Positions 5,889 to 11,450 of a stretch of 11,450 nt of DNA are shown here, piece after piece. This DNA is from Bacteroidales bacterium UBA3764 (lineage in GTDB: Bacteria; Bacteroidota; Bacteroidia; Bacteroidales; UBA932), in the NCBI GenBank assembly GCA_002371115.1, contig DFFY01000016.1:1-11450 (forward strand), given 5' to 3'. The notes beneath the pieces are model-generated. The model was not told the DNA's origin. It was given only the letters and a program-made list of their open reading frames with translations, and searched no databases. Within the stretch, counting starts at the first letter, position 1. Every line of letters begins with the position of its first letter. The position numbers were made by a program, and so were the translations under genes.

Positions 5889-7434
5889 TGGTCTGTCCCC
5901 AAGTTTCGTCAATAACTGTGCGGGCGTGGGCATCGGCCCGGTCTGTAAGGCCGACATAACGCCAGCAATGGTCCCCGGCACAAACATCGTACCGGGCGTG
6001 TACGGGCGCCTCTTCCGGTTTTCCCGGTGAGGCAGGCCGATGGGTGAGCCACGTCACCACTTCCTCCGTACTCACCAGGTCCGGACCGCTCGACGCCTTG
6101 TGGCCGGCTTCCCGGCGGGCCACCAGTTCCATGAGGCGCGTACGGATGGCCACGGCCTGCTCCTTGCGCTCCTCTTCCGGCAGCAGAGAGACCACGCTGA
6201 GAAGGTAATCTTCCATGCCGATGAGATTTACCGCCTGCACCTTTCCCTCGTCCACAATGAATTTGAGCGTACCGGCAAAGCGCATGGGCTCCCCGCCTCC
6301 GTACAGGATGAACGAGGGTTCCGCGAAAAGCGTGGATATGGTAACCGCCTCAAAGACAAGTTCATCGTACAGCACGCCATTATAGTCTATTTTCCCTTCA
6401 CGGTACGATACCTGCTGCGGACCCGCCCCGTCGGAAATAATCTCGAAGCCTATCTGCGGCGCTGCGACAATGCCCACCTCAATACGGGGCTGGGTGCGCA
6501 CCAGACGCCACAGCAGCCTTTCCTCCTCTGCCGCGGACAAAGTGACATCGTCATAAATCTGCGTAAGGACAGGGGCGTTCAGGCGGTCGAAGTCCCCTTC
6601 CTCCGGCACCACCACAAAGCCGGCCATGTCGGCCGCTCCGGGACTGAGCGAGAAATGGGCTTCCCCCTCCGCGAAATAGCACTGCGGGCGCGATGCGCTG
6701 CGCAGGGTGACCAGCGAGCGGAACTCTCCTTCACTGCAATAGGTGAACGCATTGAAGCGCGGCTCCGTTTCCTCCGCCAACAGATTCAGGCAGTCCAGCA
6801 AACGATAAAACAGTTTGGCCATGGACTTGGCCGTGGTGGCGCGCAGCATAAAAACGCCGCGATTAAATTTTTGATAATGAAAAAGTTGTGCATCCCGAAC
6901 GGAAGCAATGAAACGAAGTTCCTGCGGCGTCTCACCCGCCCGCACAGCCCGGAGCAGGCGCTCCGTCACCCGCTCCAGCGGCATGTAGCCTTTGGGGCAA
7001 GCCTGGAAATGCGCATGTTGCGGAACCGACGTGCCACTGTTGGGACTGTTATAGAAAACAATATAGTTATCCAGCTGTGCCGCCAGGTCCAGCATGTCCG
7101 GAAAACGGTGCCAAATGGTTTGCGGCGCATGGATATCGCGCGTAATGACCAGATGGTTGGGGAAAATGGGCGCCCGGTTTACCAGGATGTTGTATTTGCG
7201 GCCCTTCCGGCCCTCGAACGGCAGCGTATGCTGGTGCTCCATGTAATTTTCCTCGCACAGCGGACAGCCGTGGTCGAAGACGGGCATACGACCCGGGTTG
7301 GACTGGAGCGTGACCAGCATACCCCGTAGCGGCAGAGTGCGGGTACGGGTACTCTTGAGCGCCCGGTACTTGGCCGCCACCGCCGGCCACACCGACAGCT
7401 GGTCATGTACGAATTTGTCGATATCTGATGCCAT
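5866..7434 (-). CDS. DUF4922 (HIT/GalT-like) protein fused to a degenerate, shortened SpoIID/LytB domain
   Basis: A 522-residue two-part protein. The N-terminal half (about 1-310) is DUF4922-like and resembles the HIT/GalT/Ap4A-phosphorylase superfamily: a CPLC pair at 57-60, NILVNRAPIFPNHLVITRD at 82-100, and SPNSGTSVPQHAHFQ with His140-Ala-His142-Phe-Gln144 matching the HxHxQ active-site pattern. A nucleotide-sugar or dinucleotide phosphorylase/transferase activity is plausible, but the substrate is unknown. The C-terminal half (about 318-515) resembles SpoIID/LytB: LKFIVDEGKVQAVNLIGMED, then YLLSVV, the EQAVAIRTRLMEL helix, and CAGDHCWRYVG (Cys485, His489, Cys490). The Glu of the usual VV-SEMP motif is absent (VVSLLP, 414-419), and the domain ends just after its middle (ETWGQ). 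No signal peptide is seen, unlike typical SpoIID proteins, so the protein is probably cytoplasmic. It starts 35 bp after the Nudix gene and overlaps murI. Confidence 0.82.
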   Translation of the reverse strand: MASDIDKFVHDQLSVWPAVAAKYRALKSTRTRTLPLRGMLVTLQSNPGRMPVFDHGCPLCEENYMEHQHTLPFEGRKGRKYNILVNRAPIFPNHLVITRDIHAPQTIWHRFPDMLDLAAQLDNYIVFYNSPNSGTSVPQHAHFQACPKGYMPLERVTERLLRAVRAGETPQELRFIASVRDAQLFHYQKFNRGVFMLRATTAKSMAKLFYRLLDCLNLLAEETEPRFNAFTYCSEGEFRSLVTLRSASRPQCYFAEGEAHFSLSPGAADMAGFVVVPEEGDFDRLNAPVLTQIYDDVTLSAAEEERLLWRLVRTQPRIEVGIVAAPQIGFEIISDGAGPQQVSYREGKIDYNGVLYDELVFEAVTISTLFAEPSFILYGGGEPMRFAGTLKFIVDEGKVQAVNLIGMEDYLLSVVSLLPEEERKEQAVAIRTRLMELVARREAGHKASSGPDLVSTEEVVTWLTHRPASPGKPEEAPVHARYDVCAGDHCWRYVGLTDRADAHARTVIDETWGQTNGNDRHI

Positions 7435-7469
7435 AACCTTGTAAAGTTACGGCTTTTTTCGGGTAAATC

Positions 7470-8060
7470 CTACAATAATGCCATTAATCGGGCACGAATC
7501 TGAGGAAATTCCGACTCAAAATTGGGCGTGAGGATATTTTTTCCGAAGGCGGCATCCAATTCCTCCGGCGCCCACCACTTTCCTTCGGAGACTTCCGACT
7601 CGTCCGGAGCAAGGTCCGGATGGCCCACCATGCCGTAAATAAATACGAATTCACGCTCGCGCCCGGTCTCATAGGTGTACGTGGTCAGCGGAATGGGATT
7701 GAAGGCGTGCAGGCCCAGTTCCTCCGCAGCTTCCCGATATAATGCCTCCACGGCCTGCTCGCCATAGGTGACATGGCCGCCGACAGCCGTATCCCAATAG
7801 CCGGGAAGGAGGTCCTTGGTCAGGGCCCGTTTCTGCAGATATATTTTGCCGAAACGGTCCACGATATGCAGATGCACCACCGGATGCAGCACTTGGGAGC
7901 CACTGTGGCACCAGGCACGCGTAGCCTGGCCATAGACCAGTCCGGACGGTTCAATGAGCGGCAGCATCTCCCCCGTGGGGAAGGCCCGCCTGCCCGGGCG
8001 CGCGATAGAGGGACGGGGAAACAACGGAGCAGGCTCCGGAGGATACACCAGGTCTATCAT
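7470..8060 (-). CDS. Nudix hydrolase, isopentenyl-diphosphate-isomerase-like (YfcD type)
   Basis: This 196-residue protein carries a complete Nudix box G-x5-E-x7-REUxEExGU at 95-117 (GHVTYGE ... REAAEELGL), which binds the metal ions that activate hydrolysis of nucleoside-diphosphate-type substrates. The preceding CHSGSQVLHPVVHLHIVD (51-68) and LQKR are typical of the IDI-like/YfcD branch, whose substrates are mostly unknown; IDI itself has a different activity. The ATG at 8060 lies 3 bp after the transporter gene, which favours coupling. The first 31 residues, rich in Pro, look like an extension, and Met32 (7967) is where homologues usually begin, so the true start is open. It precedes the DUF4922 fusion, and the two might act on related phosphorylated metabolites; that is only a guess from position. 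Confidence 0.92.
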   Translation of the reverse strand: MIDLVYPPEPAPLFPRPSIARPGRRAFPTGEMLPLIEPSGLVYGQATRAWCHSGSQVLHPVVHLHIVDRFGKIYLQKRALTKDLLPGYWDTAVGGHVTYGEQAVEALYREAAEELGLHAFNPIPLTTYTYETGREREFVFIYGMVGHPDLAPDESEVSEGKWWAPEELDAAFGKNILTPNFESEFPQIRARLMALL

Positions 8061-8063
8061 GAC

Positions 8064-9749
8064 TTACGCCATCGCTATCAGGATGAGCAGCTGCGCCACC
8101 AGCACACGCATGAACATGGAAAGCGGATATACCGTGGCGTAGTTCACGGAGGTGTAATCACTGCCATACATGCCCTGGGCGAAGGCCAGGACCGGCGGAT
8201 TGGTGCAGGAGCCGCTGATGAGGCCGCAAATCTGGTAGAAATTCAGGTGGCAGAAGGCACGGGCCACAATGAAGGTGATGCACAGCGGCACCAGCGTAAT
8301 GAGCGCACCGTACAGAATCCACCAATAGCCGCCGCCCACAATGGAGCTCCAGAAGTCCGCTCCGGCGCCGATTCCCACGGCTGCCAGGAACATGGCAATG
8401 CCTATCTCCCGCAGCATCAGATTGGCGCTGGTGGTAGTATATGTGGTAATCTTATATTTGGGGCCGAAGTGGCCCAGCAGGATGGCAATGATGAGCGGAC
8501 CGCCGGCCAGGCCCAGTTTGATAGCCTGCGGAATGCCCGGGAAACGAATAGGAAGGGAGCCGAAGATGATACCCACCACAATTCCCAGGAAGATGGGCAC
8601 CAGGTTGGGTTTGTTCAGGGCATCGTTGGAGTTTCCAACCTTCTTGGCCAGGTTCTCGATGTTTTTAAGCGTACCCACGCACATGAGGCCGTCGCCAACC
8701 TGGATGTACAGGTTGGGGCTGGCCACCAGTTCCACGCCGGCACGGATGACACGCGTGACGCTCACGCCGTAAGCGCTGCGGAAGCCCAGTTCCTTCAGCT
8801 TTTTACCGGTAAGTTTTCCGTTGGTGACCACAATGCGGCGGGTAACCATGTTGTGGTCTTTCACCACCCAGTCGGCCTGGTGCATGGGAACTTCCTCGCC
8901 AAAGAGGATGCGAATTTTGTCCACCTCATTCTGCGAGGTGACAATCAGCAGCTTATCGCCTTCGTTCAGGATGGTCTCCGGCTGCGGGAACAGGATTTCG
9001 TCGCCCTTCATGACGCGGGACACCACAAAGTCACCGCCGAATTCCTGCAGAACCGCCGAGAGCTTGCGCCCGAAAATGGCCGGGTTTTCCACCATCACAT
9101 GCATGCGGCGGGCTTTTTCCACCTCGTCATCCTCCGCCTTCAGCGCCGCCAGTTCCTTGTTATGGTCAATTTTGAACAGCGCCTTGAACAGGAGAATGAC
9201 GCCTATGACGCCAATCACACCCATCGGATACGCTACGGCATAGGCCGATGCCAAATGACCGGAAGCCTCGCCGGCCGCCAGGGCGCTGGTACCTCCCGCC
9301 ACGGCGGTATCCACAAACGTCTGCTGGGCCGCACCCAGACCGGGCGTATTGGTAACGGCGCCGGACATCACACCCACCATGGTGGAAAGGCTTTCGCCGG
9401 TAATGGCCGACAGGGCATAGGTGACAGCGACCGCCAGCAGGATGTTCATTACGGCCAGCAGGTTCATCTTGACGCCGCCGCTCTTGAACGAATGGAAGAA
9501 GCCGGGGCCTACCTGCAAGCCGATGGAAAACACAAAGAGGATGAGGCCGAACTCCTTCACAAAATGCAGCATGTCCAGGTCCATCTGGAAGCCCAGATGG
9601 CCCATCAGGATGCCCAGGAACAGAATCCAGGTAGAGCCCAGGGAAATGCCCTTCACCTTGAAACGGCCCAGGAAAAGGCCGATGCCAATCACGAAAGCCA
9701 GAAGCATGATGCTATGGGCCACGCCATATCCAAAAAACAAATCTTTCAT
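8064..9749 (-). CDS. Putative transporter, AspT/YidE (AAE) family with two RCK_C domains
   Basis: A 561-residue inner-membrane protein of the aspartate:alanine exchanger family. It has about five hydrophobic segments in 1-190, a soluble central part (about 200-372) and about five more segments from 378 to the end. The soluble part holds two TrkA-C/RCK_C-like domains (about 210-285 and 295-370; ILNEGDKLLIVTSQNEVDKI and YIQVGDGLMCVGTLKNIENL). The two membrane halves carry the paired signatures SGAVTNTPGLGAAQQ (129-143) and GSCTNPPVLAFAQ (513-525). Length matches E. coli YidE (about 550). True AspT exchanges aspartate for alanine, but most YidE-type members have no known substrate, so I give no symbol. 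I chose the ATG at 9749; a TTG two codons upstream overlaps the preceding stop. The gene begins 2 bp after the thioesterase gene. Confidence 0.93.
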   Translation of the reverse strand: MKDLFFGYGVAHSIMLLAFVIGIGLFLGRFKVKGISLGSTWILFLGILMGHLGFQMDLDMLHFVKEFGLILFVFSIGLQVGPGFFHSFKSGGVKMNLLAVMNILLAVAVTYALSAITGESLSTMVGVMSGAVTNTPGLGAAQQTFVDTAVAGGTSALAAGEASGHLASAYAVAYPMGVIGVIGVILLFKALFKIDHNKELAALKAEDDEVEKARRMHVMVENPAIFGRKLSAVLQEFGGDFVVSRVMKGDEILFPQPETILNEGDKLLIVTSQNEVDKIRILFGEEVPMHQADWVVKDHNMVTRRIVVTNGKLTGKKLKELGFRSAYGVSVTRVIRAGVELVASPNLYIQVGDGLMCVGTLKNIENLAKKVGNSNDALNKPNLVPIFLGIVVGIIFGSLPIRFPGIPQAIKLGLAGGPLIIAILLGHFGPKYKITTYTTTSANLMLREIGIAMFLAAVGIGAGADFWSSIVGGGYWWILYGALITLVPLCITFIVARAFCHLNFYQICGLISGSCTNPPVLAFAQGMYGSDYTSVNYATVYPLSMFMRVLVAQLLILIAMA

Positions 9750-9751
9750 AG

Positions 9752-10498
9752 TCAATATTCCAGTTTTACCACAAAGCAGGACTTGCCGTCCACGCGGCCT
9801 TCCACATACCAGGAGGAGCCGTCCTGCAGGCGGAAAAGCTGCACCTGCTCATCGGCTTTGGTCTCTTTGTTGAAATTAATGTACAAGTCTTTCAGGGGCT
9901 GCTCCGCCTGCTCCAGCGGAAGGCAGTCCATGGCCCAAACCACGTATCGCGCGTTGTTGGTATGGCCGATGAGGTCCAAATCCGAGAACGCGACGCGGTG
10001 CTCTGCCACGCATTCCGCTTCCACGCCCTTGGGAAGGACCACTTTGGGAGCGGGCTCCGCGATGGCGTCGTCCACCTGATAATCCACCTCCAGGAAATGG
10101 GCCAGTTCTTCCGGACGCACCAGACGACGGGTTTCCTCGTTGATAACCACCCAGGAACTGGTGCAAATGACGCTGTGCTCCCCCGCCTGGTTCTGCAGGT
10201 CGAAGTCTCGCATGTAGAAAAGACCGGCGGAACCTTTGTGCCAGGTGTAGAGGGACACCTGTTCCCGCCAGCTGGAGGGCTTTACAAAATGGATGTGCAT
10301 GCGGCTGAGCACCCAGGCGGTGTGATGTATATGCAGGGTATCGTAGCCGAAACCCAGTTCCTGGGCAGCCCAGTAGGCAATTTCCTGGGCCAAATCCATG
10401 AATGCGGCAGGCCGCAGCACAAGTTGGCGGTCCGCCTGATAACACGGAATGCAGATAGTTTGTTTGAATTTATATCCTTCTCTACTGACCGGCTTCAT
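9752..10498 (-). CDS. Acyl-ACP thioesterase (FatA/FatB type), variant active-site motif
   Basis: This 248-residue cytoplasmic enzyme has the double-hotdog layout of the FatA/FatB family, which hydrolyses acyl-ACP to free fatty acid and ACP. The N-terminal hotdog includes the helix LVLRPAAFMDLAQEIAYWAA (26-45) and the strand AWVLSRMHIHF (61-71). The second hotdog carries FSDLDLIGHTNNARYVVWAM (171-190) and the later Glu212 (NFNKETKADEQV). In the family the motif is usually D-x-N-x-H-x-N, where Asp, Asn and His are active-site residues. Here Asp175, His179 and Asn181 are kept, but the Asn is Ile177 (codon ATC). The fold assignment is secure; full activity is less so. The gene starts 5 bp after the HU-CCDC81 gene and ends 2 bp before the transporter gene. 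Confidence 0.93.
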   Translation of the reverse strand: MKPVSREGYKFKQTICIPCYQADRQLVLRPAAFMDLAQEIAYWAAQELGFGYDTLHIHHTAWVLSRMHIHFVKPSSWREQVSLYTWHKGSAGLFYMRDFDLQNQAGEHSVICTSSWVVINEETRRLVRPEELAHFLEVDYQVDDAIAEPAPKVVLPKGVEAECVAEHRVAFSDLDLIGHTNNARYVVWAMDCLPLEQAEQPLKDLYINFNKETKADEQVQLFRLQDGSSWYVEGRVDGKSCFVVKLEY

Positions 10499-10503
10499 TT
10501 ACA

Positions 10504-11283
10504 CTACTTATATAATACTTCCAACTCTTCCGGAGAATACAGGAAACTGTCCAGCCATTCGGGCGCCACGCGGCCCGCCACGGCCAGGGCTGCGGCGGCC
10601 AGGAGCAACACAACGCACAGGGCGATGAGGGTCCACAGAAGCACTTTCTTGCCACGGTGCACGGGAGCCTCGTCATGACTTACCTGATCGGCCATCTCGT
10701 GAGATTCCTCCACTTCGGCCGGAATGACAGGGGCCGGTTCGGGCTCCTCTGTCATTTCGAGCGGAGCCGCAGGCGAAGTCGGGAAATCTCCTTCCGTAGG
10801 CTTCTCCTCCAGGATGGAGGCAAGGGCGGAGACAGCATCCTCCACTTCTTCCTTGGTTTCTTCGTGCGTTTTGAGGGAAATGGGCTGCAAGCCAAAACCG
10901 GCAGGATAGATGTCCAGATCCTCATCGGCCACAAAGAAGAAATGATTCTCCCGTGTGGCGCGCAAACGGCCCAAGCCGGGAAAAACAATGGTTTTCTTTA
11001 CCTTGAGCACCTCCTTCATTTCCGAGAGGAAGTCCGTGAGAATACGGATAGCGTCCGCCTCCGGCACATGGTTGGCCCGGACGTACAAATCGACCAAAAG
11101 CGTATCCTCCCCCTGTTTGGGAGAGAAATACAAACGGCGATACGGCGGCAGGATGGTATAGCCGCGGTCCGCAAAGGTTGCAGGGACCAGTTCCGCGACA
11201 AAACTTCCTACGCCAGGAAGCGTCACGGTGTCGTGGTCCATCACCACTTCTTTCACCATTCTTGCCAACAGGTCGATGTCCAT
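10504..11283 (-). CDS. Membrane-anchored HU-CCDC81 domain protein, no SPOR domain
   Basis: A 259-residue protein with two HU-like domains of the Bacteroidota HU-CCDC81 type: about 1-68 (VTLPGVGSFVAELV, YRRLYFSPKQGEDTLLVDLY) and about 73-138 (KTIVFPGLGRLRATRENHFF). An acidic, Pro-rich linker (about 140-200) follows, then a basic stop R-G-K-K, one membrane segment at about 204-227 (LLWTLIALCVVLLLAAAALA) and a 30-residue tail. Such proteins commonly end in a periplasmic SPOR peptidoglycan-binding domain; none is present here. The expected topology is cytoplasmic HU domains and a short periplasmic tail. Linker residues 165-194 are encoded by a 90-bp REP-like palindromic element. I chose the ATG at 11283, where the HU fold begins; a TTG six codons upstream is less likely. 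It is the first gene of the six-gene set. Confidence 0.85.
   Translation of the reverse strand: MDIDLLARMVKEVVMDHDTVTLPGVGSFVAELVPATFADRGYTILPPYRRLYFSPKQGEDTLLVDLYVRANHVPEADAIRILTDFLSEMKEVLKVKKTIVFPGLGRLRATRENHFFFVADEDLDIYPAGFGLQPISLKTHEETKEEVEDAVSALASILEEKPTEGDFPTSPAAPLEMTEEPEPAPVIPAEVEESHEMADQVSHDEAPVHRGKKVLLWTLIALCVVLLLAAAALAVAGRVAPEWLDSFLYSPEELEVLYK
10701..10790. repeat. REP-like composite palindromic element inside a coding sequence
   Basis: Two REP-like units face each other. Unit A, 10701-10730, runs from GAGATTCCTCCACTTCG to GGAATGACAG. Unit B, 10749-10790, runs from CTGTCATTTCGAGC to GCGAAGTCGGGAAATCTC. The outer ends match as inverted repeats at 14 of 17 bases and the inner ends at 9 of 10, with an 18-base spacer. 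The style (TCATTTCGAGC ... GAAGTCG ... AAATCTC) is that of palindromic repeats dispersed in many Bacteroidota genomes. At 90 bp, exactly 30 codons, it keeps the reading frame and encodes GDFPTSPAAPLEM and PVIPAEVEES in the HU-CCDC81 linker. Confidence 0.75.
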
Positions 11284-11310
11284 TTTTCCTAAGAAACACA
11301 AAAGAACTTA

Positions 11311-11318
11311 CAAAGATA
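11311..11318 (-). promoter_or_regulatory. Bacteroidota-type -7 box for the six-gene set
   Basis: On the minus strand this reads TATCTTTG, a full TAnnTTTG match, 27 bases before the HU-CCDC81 ATG. The expected -33 region holds only a weak TTTA. It would transcribe the HU-CCDC81, thioesterase, transporter, Nudix, DUF4922-SpoIID and murI genes, which have no long gaps between them. Confidence 0.65.
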
Positions 11319-11366
11319 CATAAAATTCCGGCACAATAAATCTTTTGAAAAAATTTCTTGAAAAGC

Positions 11367-11397
11367 TTTGCAGAATTCAAAAAAGATTGTACCTTTG
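11367..11397 (+). promoter_or_regulatory. Bacteroidota-type promoter for the tRNA
   Basis: TTTG at 11367-11370 and TACCTTTG at 11390-11397, 19 bases apart, match the -33/-7 consensus of Bacteroidota housekeeping promoters. The upstream DNA is A/T-rich. Transcription should start near 11401-11404, about 25 bases before the tRNA, and runs divergently from the protein operon. Confidence 0.8.
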
Positions 11398-11402
11398 CAA
11401 TC

Positions 11403-11420
11403 CCGTTACGGAAATAACGG
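11403..11420 (+). other. Small hairpin in the pre-tRNA leader
   Basis: CCGTTA and TAACGG pair as a 6-bp stem with a 6-base loop, between the predicted transcription start and the tRNA. It probably folds in the 5' leader that RNase P removes. No T-run follows, so it is unlikely to be a terminator. Confidence 0.45.
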
Positions 11421-11427
11421 AAAATAT

Positions 11428-11450
11428 TCCTCCTTAGCTCAGTTGGTTAG
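11428..11450 (+). tRNA. Partial tRNA gene, probably tRNA-Asn
   Basis: The 5' part of a tRNA is visible: acceptor strand TCCTCCT (11428-11434), then T-A at positions 8 and 9, D-stem GCTC and D-loop AGTTGGTTAG, cut by the window edge. That it is a tRNA is clear. The anticodon is outside, so the identity rests on the 5' TCCTC start, which resembles bacterial tRNA-Asn. A Bacteroidota promoter lies directly upstream. Confidence 0.85.

Noticed and set aside
5889..5987. N-terminal extension of murI from an ATG at 5987
   Set aside because: The added residues do not resemble glutamate racemases and overlap the SpoIID-like domain of the upstream gene; the standard start is at 5888.
7435..7469. Possible internal promoter before the DUF4922 gene (TAACTTTA at 7442-7449)
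   Set aside because: It misses the final G of the -7 box and has no -33 box at the right distance; the gap is short and the gene is likely cotranscribed.
7773..10079. A 768-codon open frame on the plus strand, antisense to the transporter and its neighbours
   Set aside because: It runs opposite to genes with clear family motifs, has a His/Gln/Gly-rich composition with no recognisable domain, and crosses several gene borders. This is a GC-rich antisense shadow.
1..11450. CRISPR array, transposase, phage or toxin-antitoxin genes
   Set aside because: I looked on both strands and found no regular repeat-spacer pattern, no transposase or integrase motifs and no small paired genes; the only tandem repeats are within the Ser-rich gene.

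Overview
The window looks like a chromosomal segment from a high-GC member of the Bacteroidales, for example a Rikenellaceae/Alistipes-like lineage. The evidence is Bacteroidota-type promoters (TAnnTTTG -7 boxes, for tRNA and protein genes), families largely confined to Bacteroidota (DUF4922, DUF6515, HU-CCDC81), absence of strong Shine-Dalgarno sequences, and GC-rich coding DNA with AT-rich gaps. The genus is inference. Every protein gene lies on the minus strand; only the partial tRNA at the right edge is on the plus strand. No gene-free stretch exceeds about 170 bp.

Right to left, in the direction of transcription: a 144-bp gap (11284-11427) holds divergent promoters, one for the tRNA (probably Asn) and one for a tightly packed six-gene set. 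That set encodes a membrane-anchored HU-CCDC81 protein, a FatA/FatB-type acyl-ACP thioesterase, a YidE/AspT-like transporter, an IDI-like Nudix hydrolase, a DUF4922 (HIT/GalT-like) protein fused to a degenerate SpoIID domain, and glutamate racemase MurI. Gaps run from 35 bp down to a 23-bp overlap. A hairpin follows murI. Next come a secreted DUF1343/NamZ-like protein and a secreted Ser-rich DUF6515-like protein, 19 bp apart, followed by a second hairpin. Last are prfB (RF2) and, overlapping it by one base, an RND-efflux periplasmic adaptor lipoprotein that runs off the left edge.

Several genes touch the cell envelope: MurI makes D-glutamate for peptidoglycan, DUF1343/NamZ relatives remove MurNAc from peptidoglycan fragments, SpoIID domains are peptidoglycan lytic enzymes, and the thioesterase releases fatty acids. 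I see no defence island, CRISPR array, transposase or phage gene, and no clearly novel multi-gene system.

The most notable signals are: (1) a 90-bp REP-like palindromic element lying in frame inside the HU-CCDC81 gene and supplying its linker; (2) a diverged 91-bp duplicate of the murI 3' end plus hairpin after the DUF6515 gene; (3) a DUF4922-SpoIID fusion whose SpoIID half lacks the expected catalytic Glu and stops at the murI start; (4) an Asn-to-Ile change in the thioesterase active-site motif.
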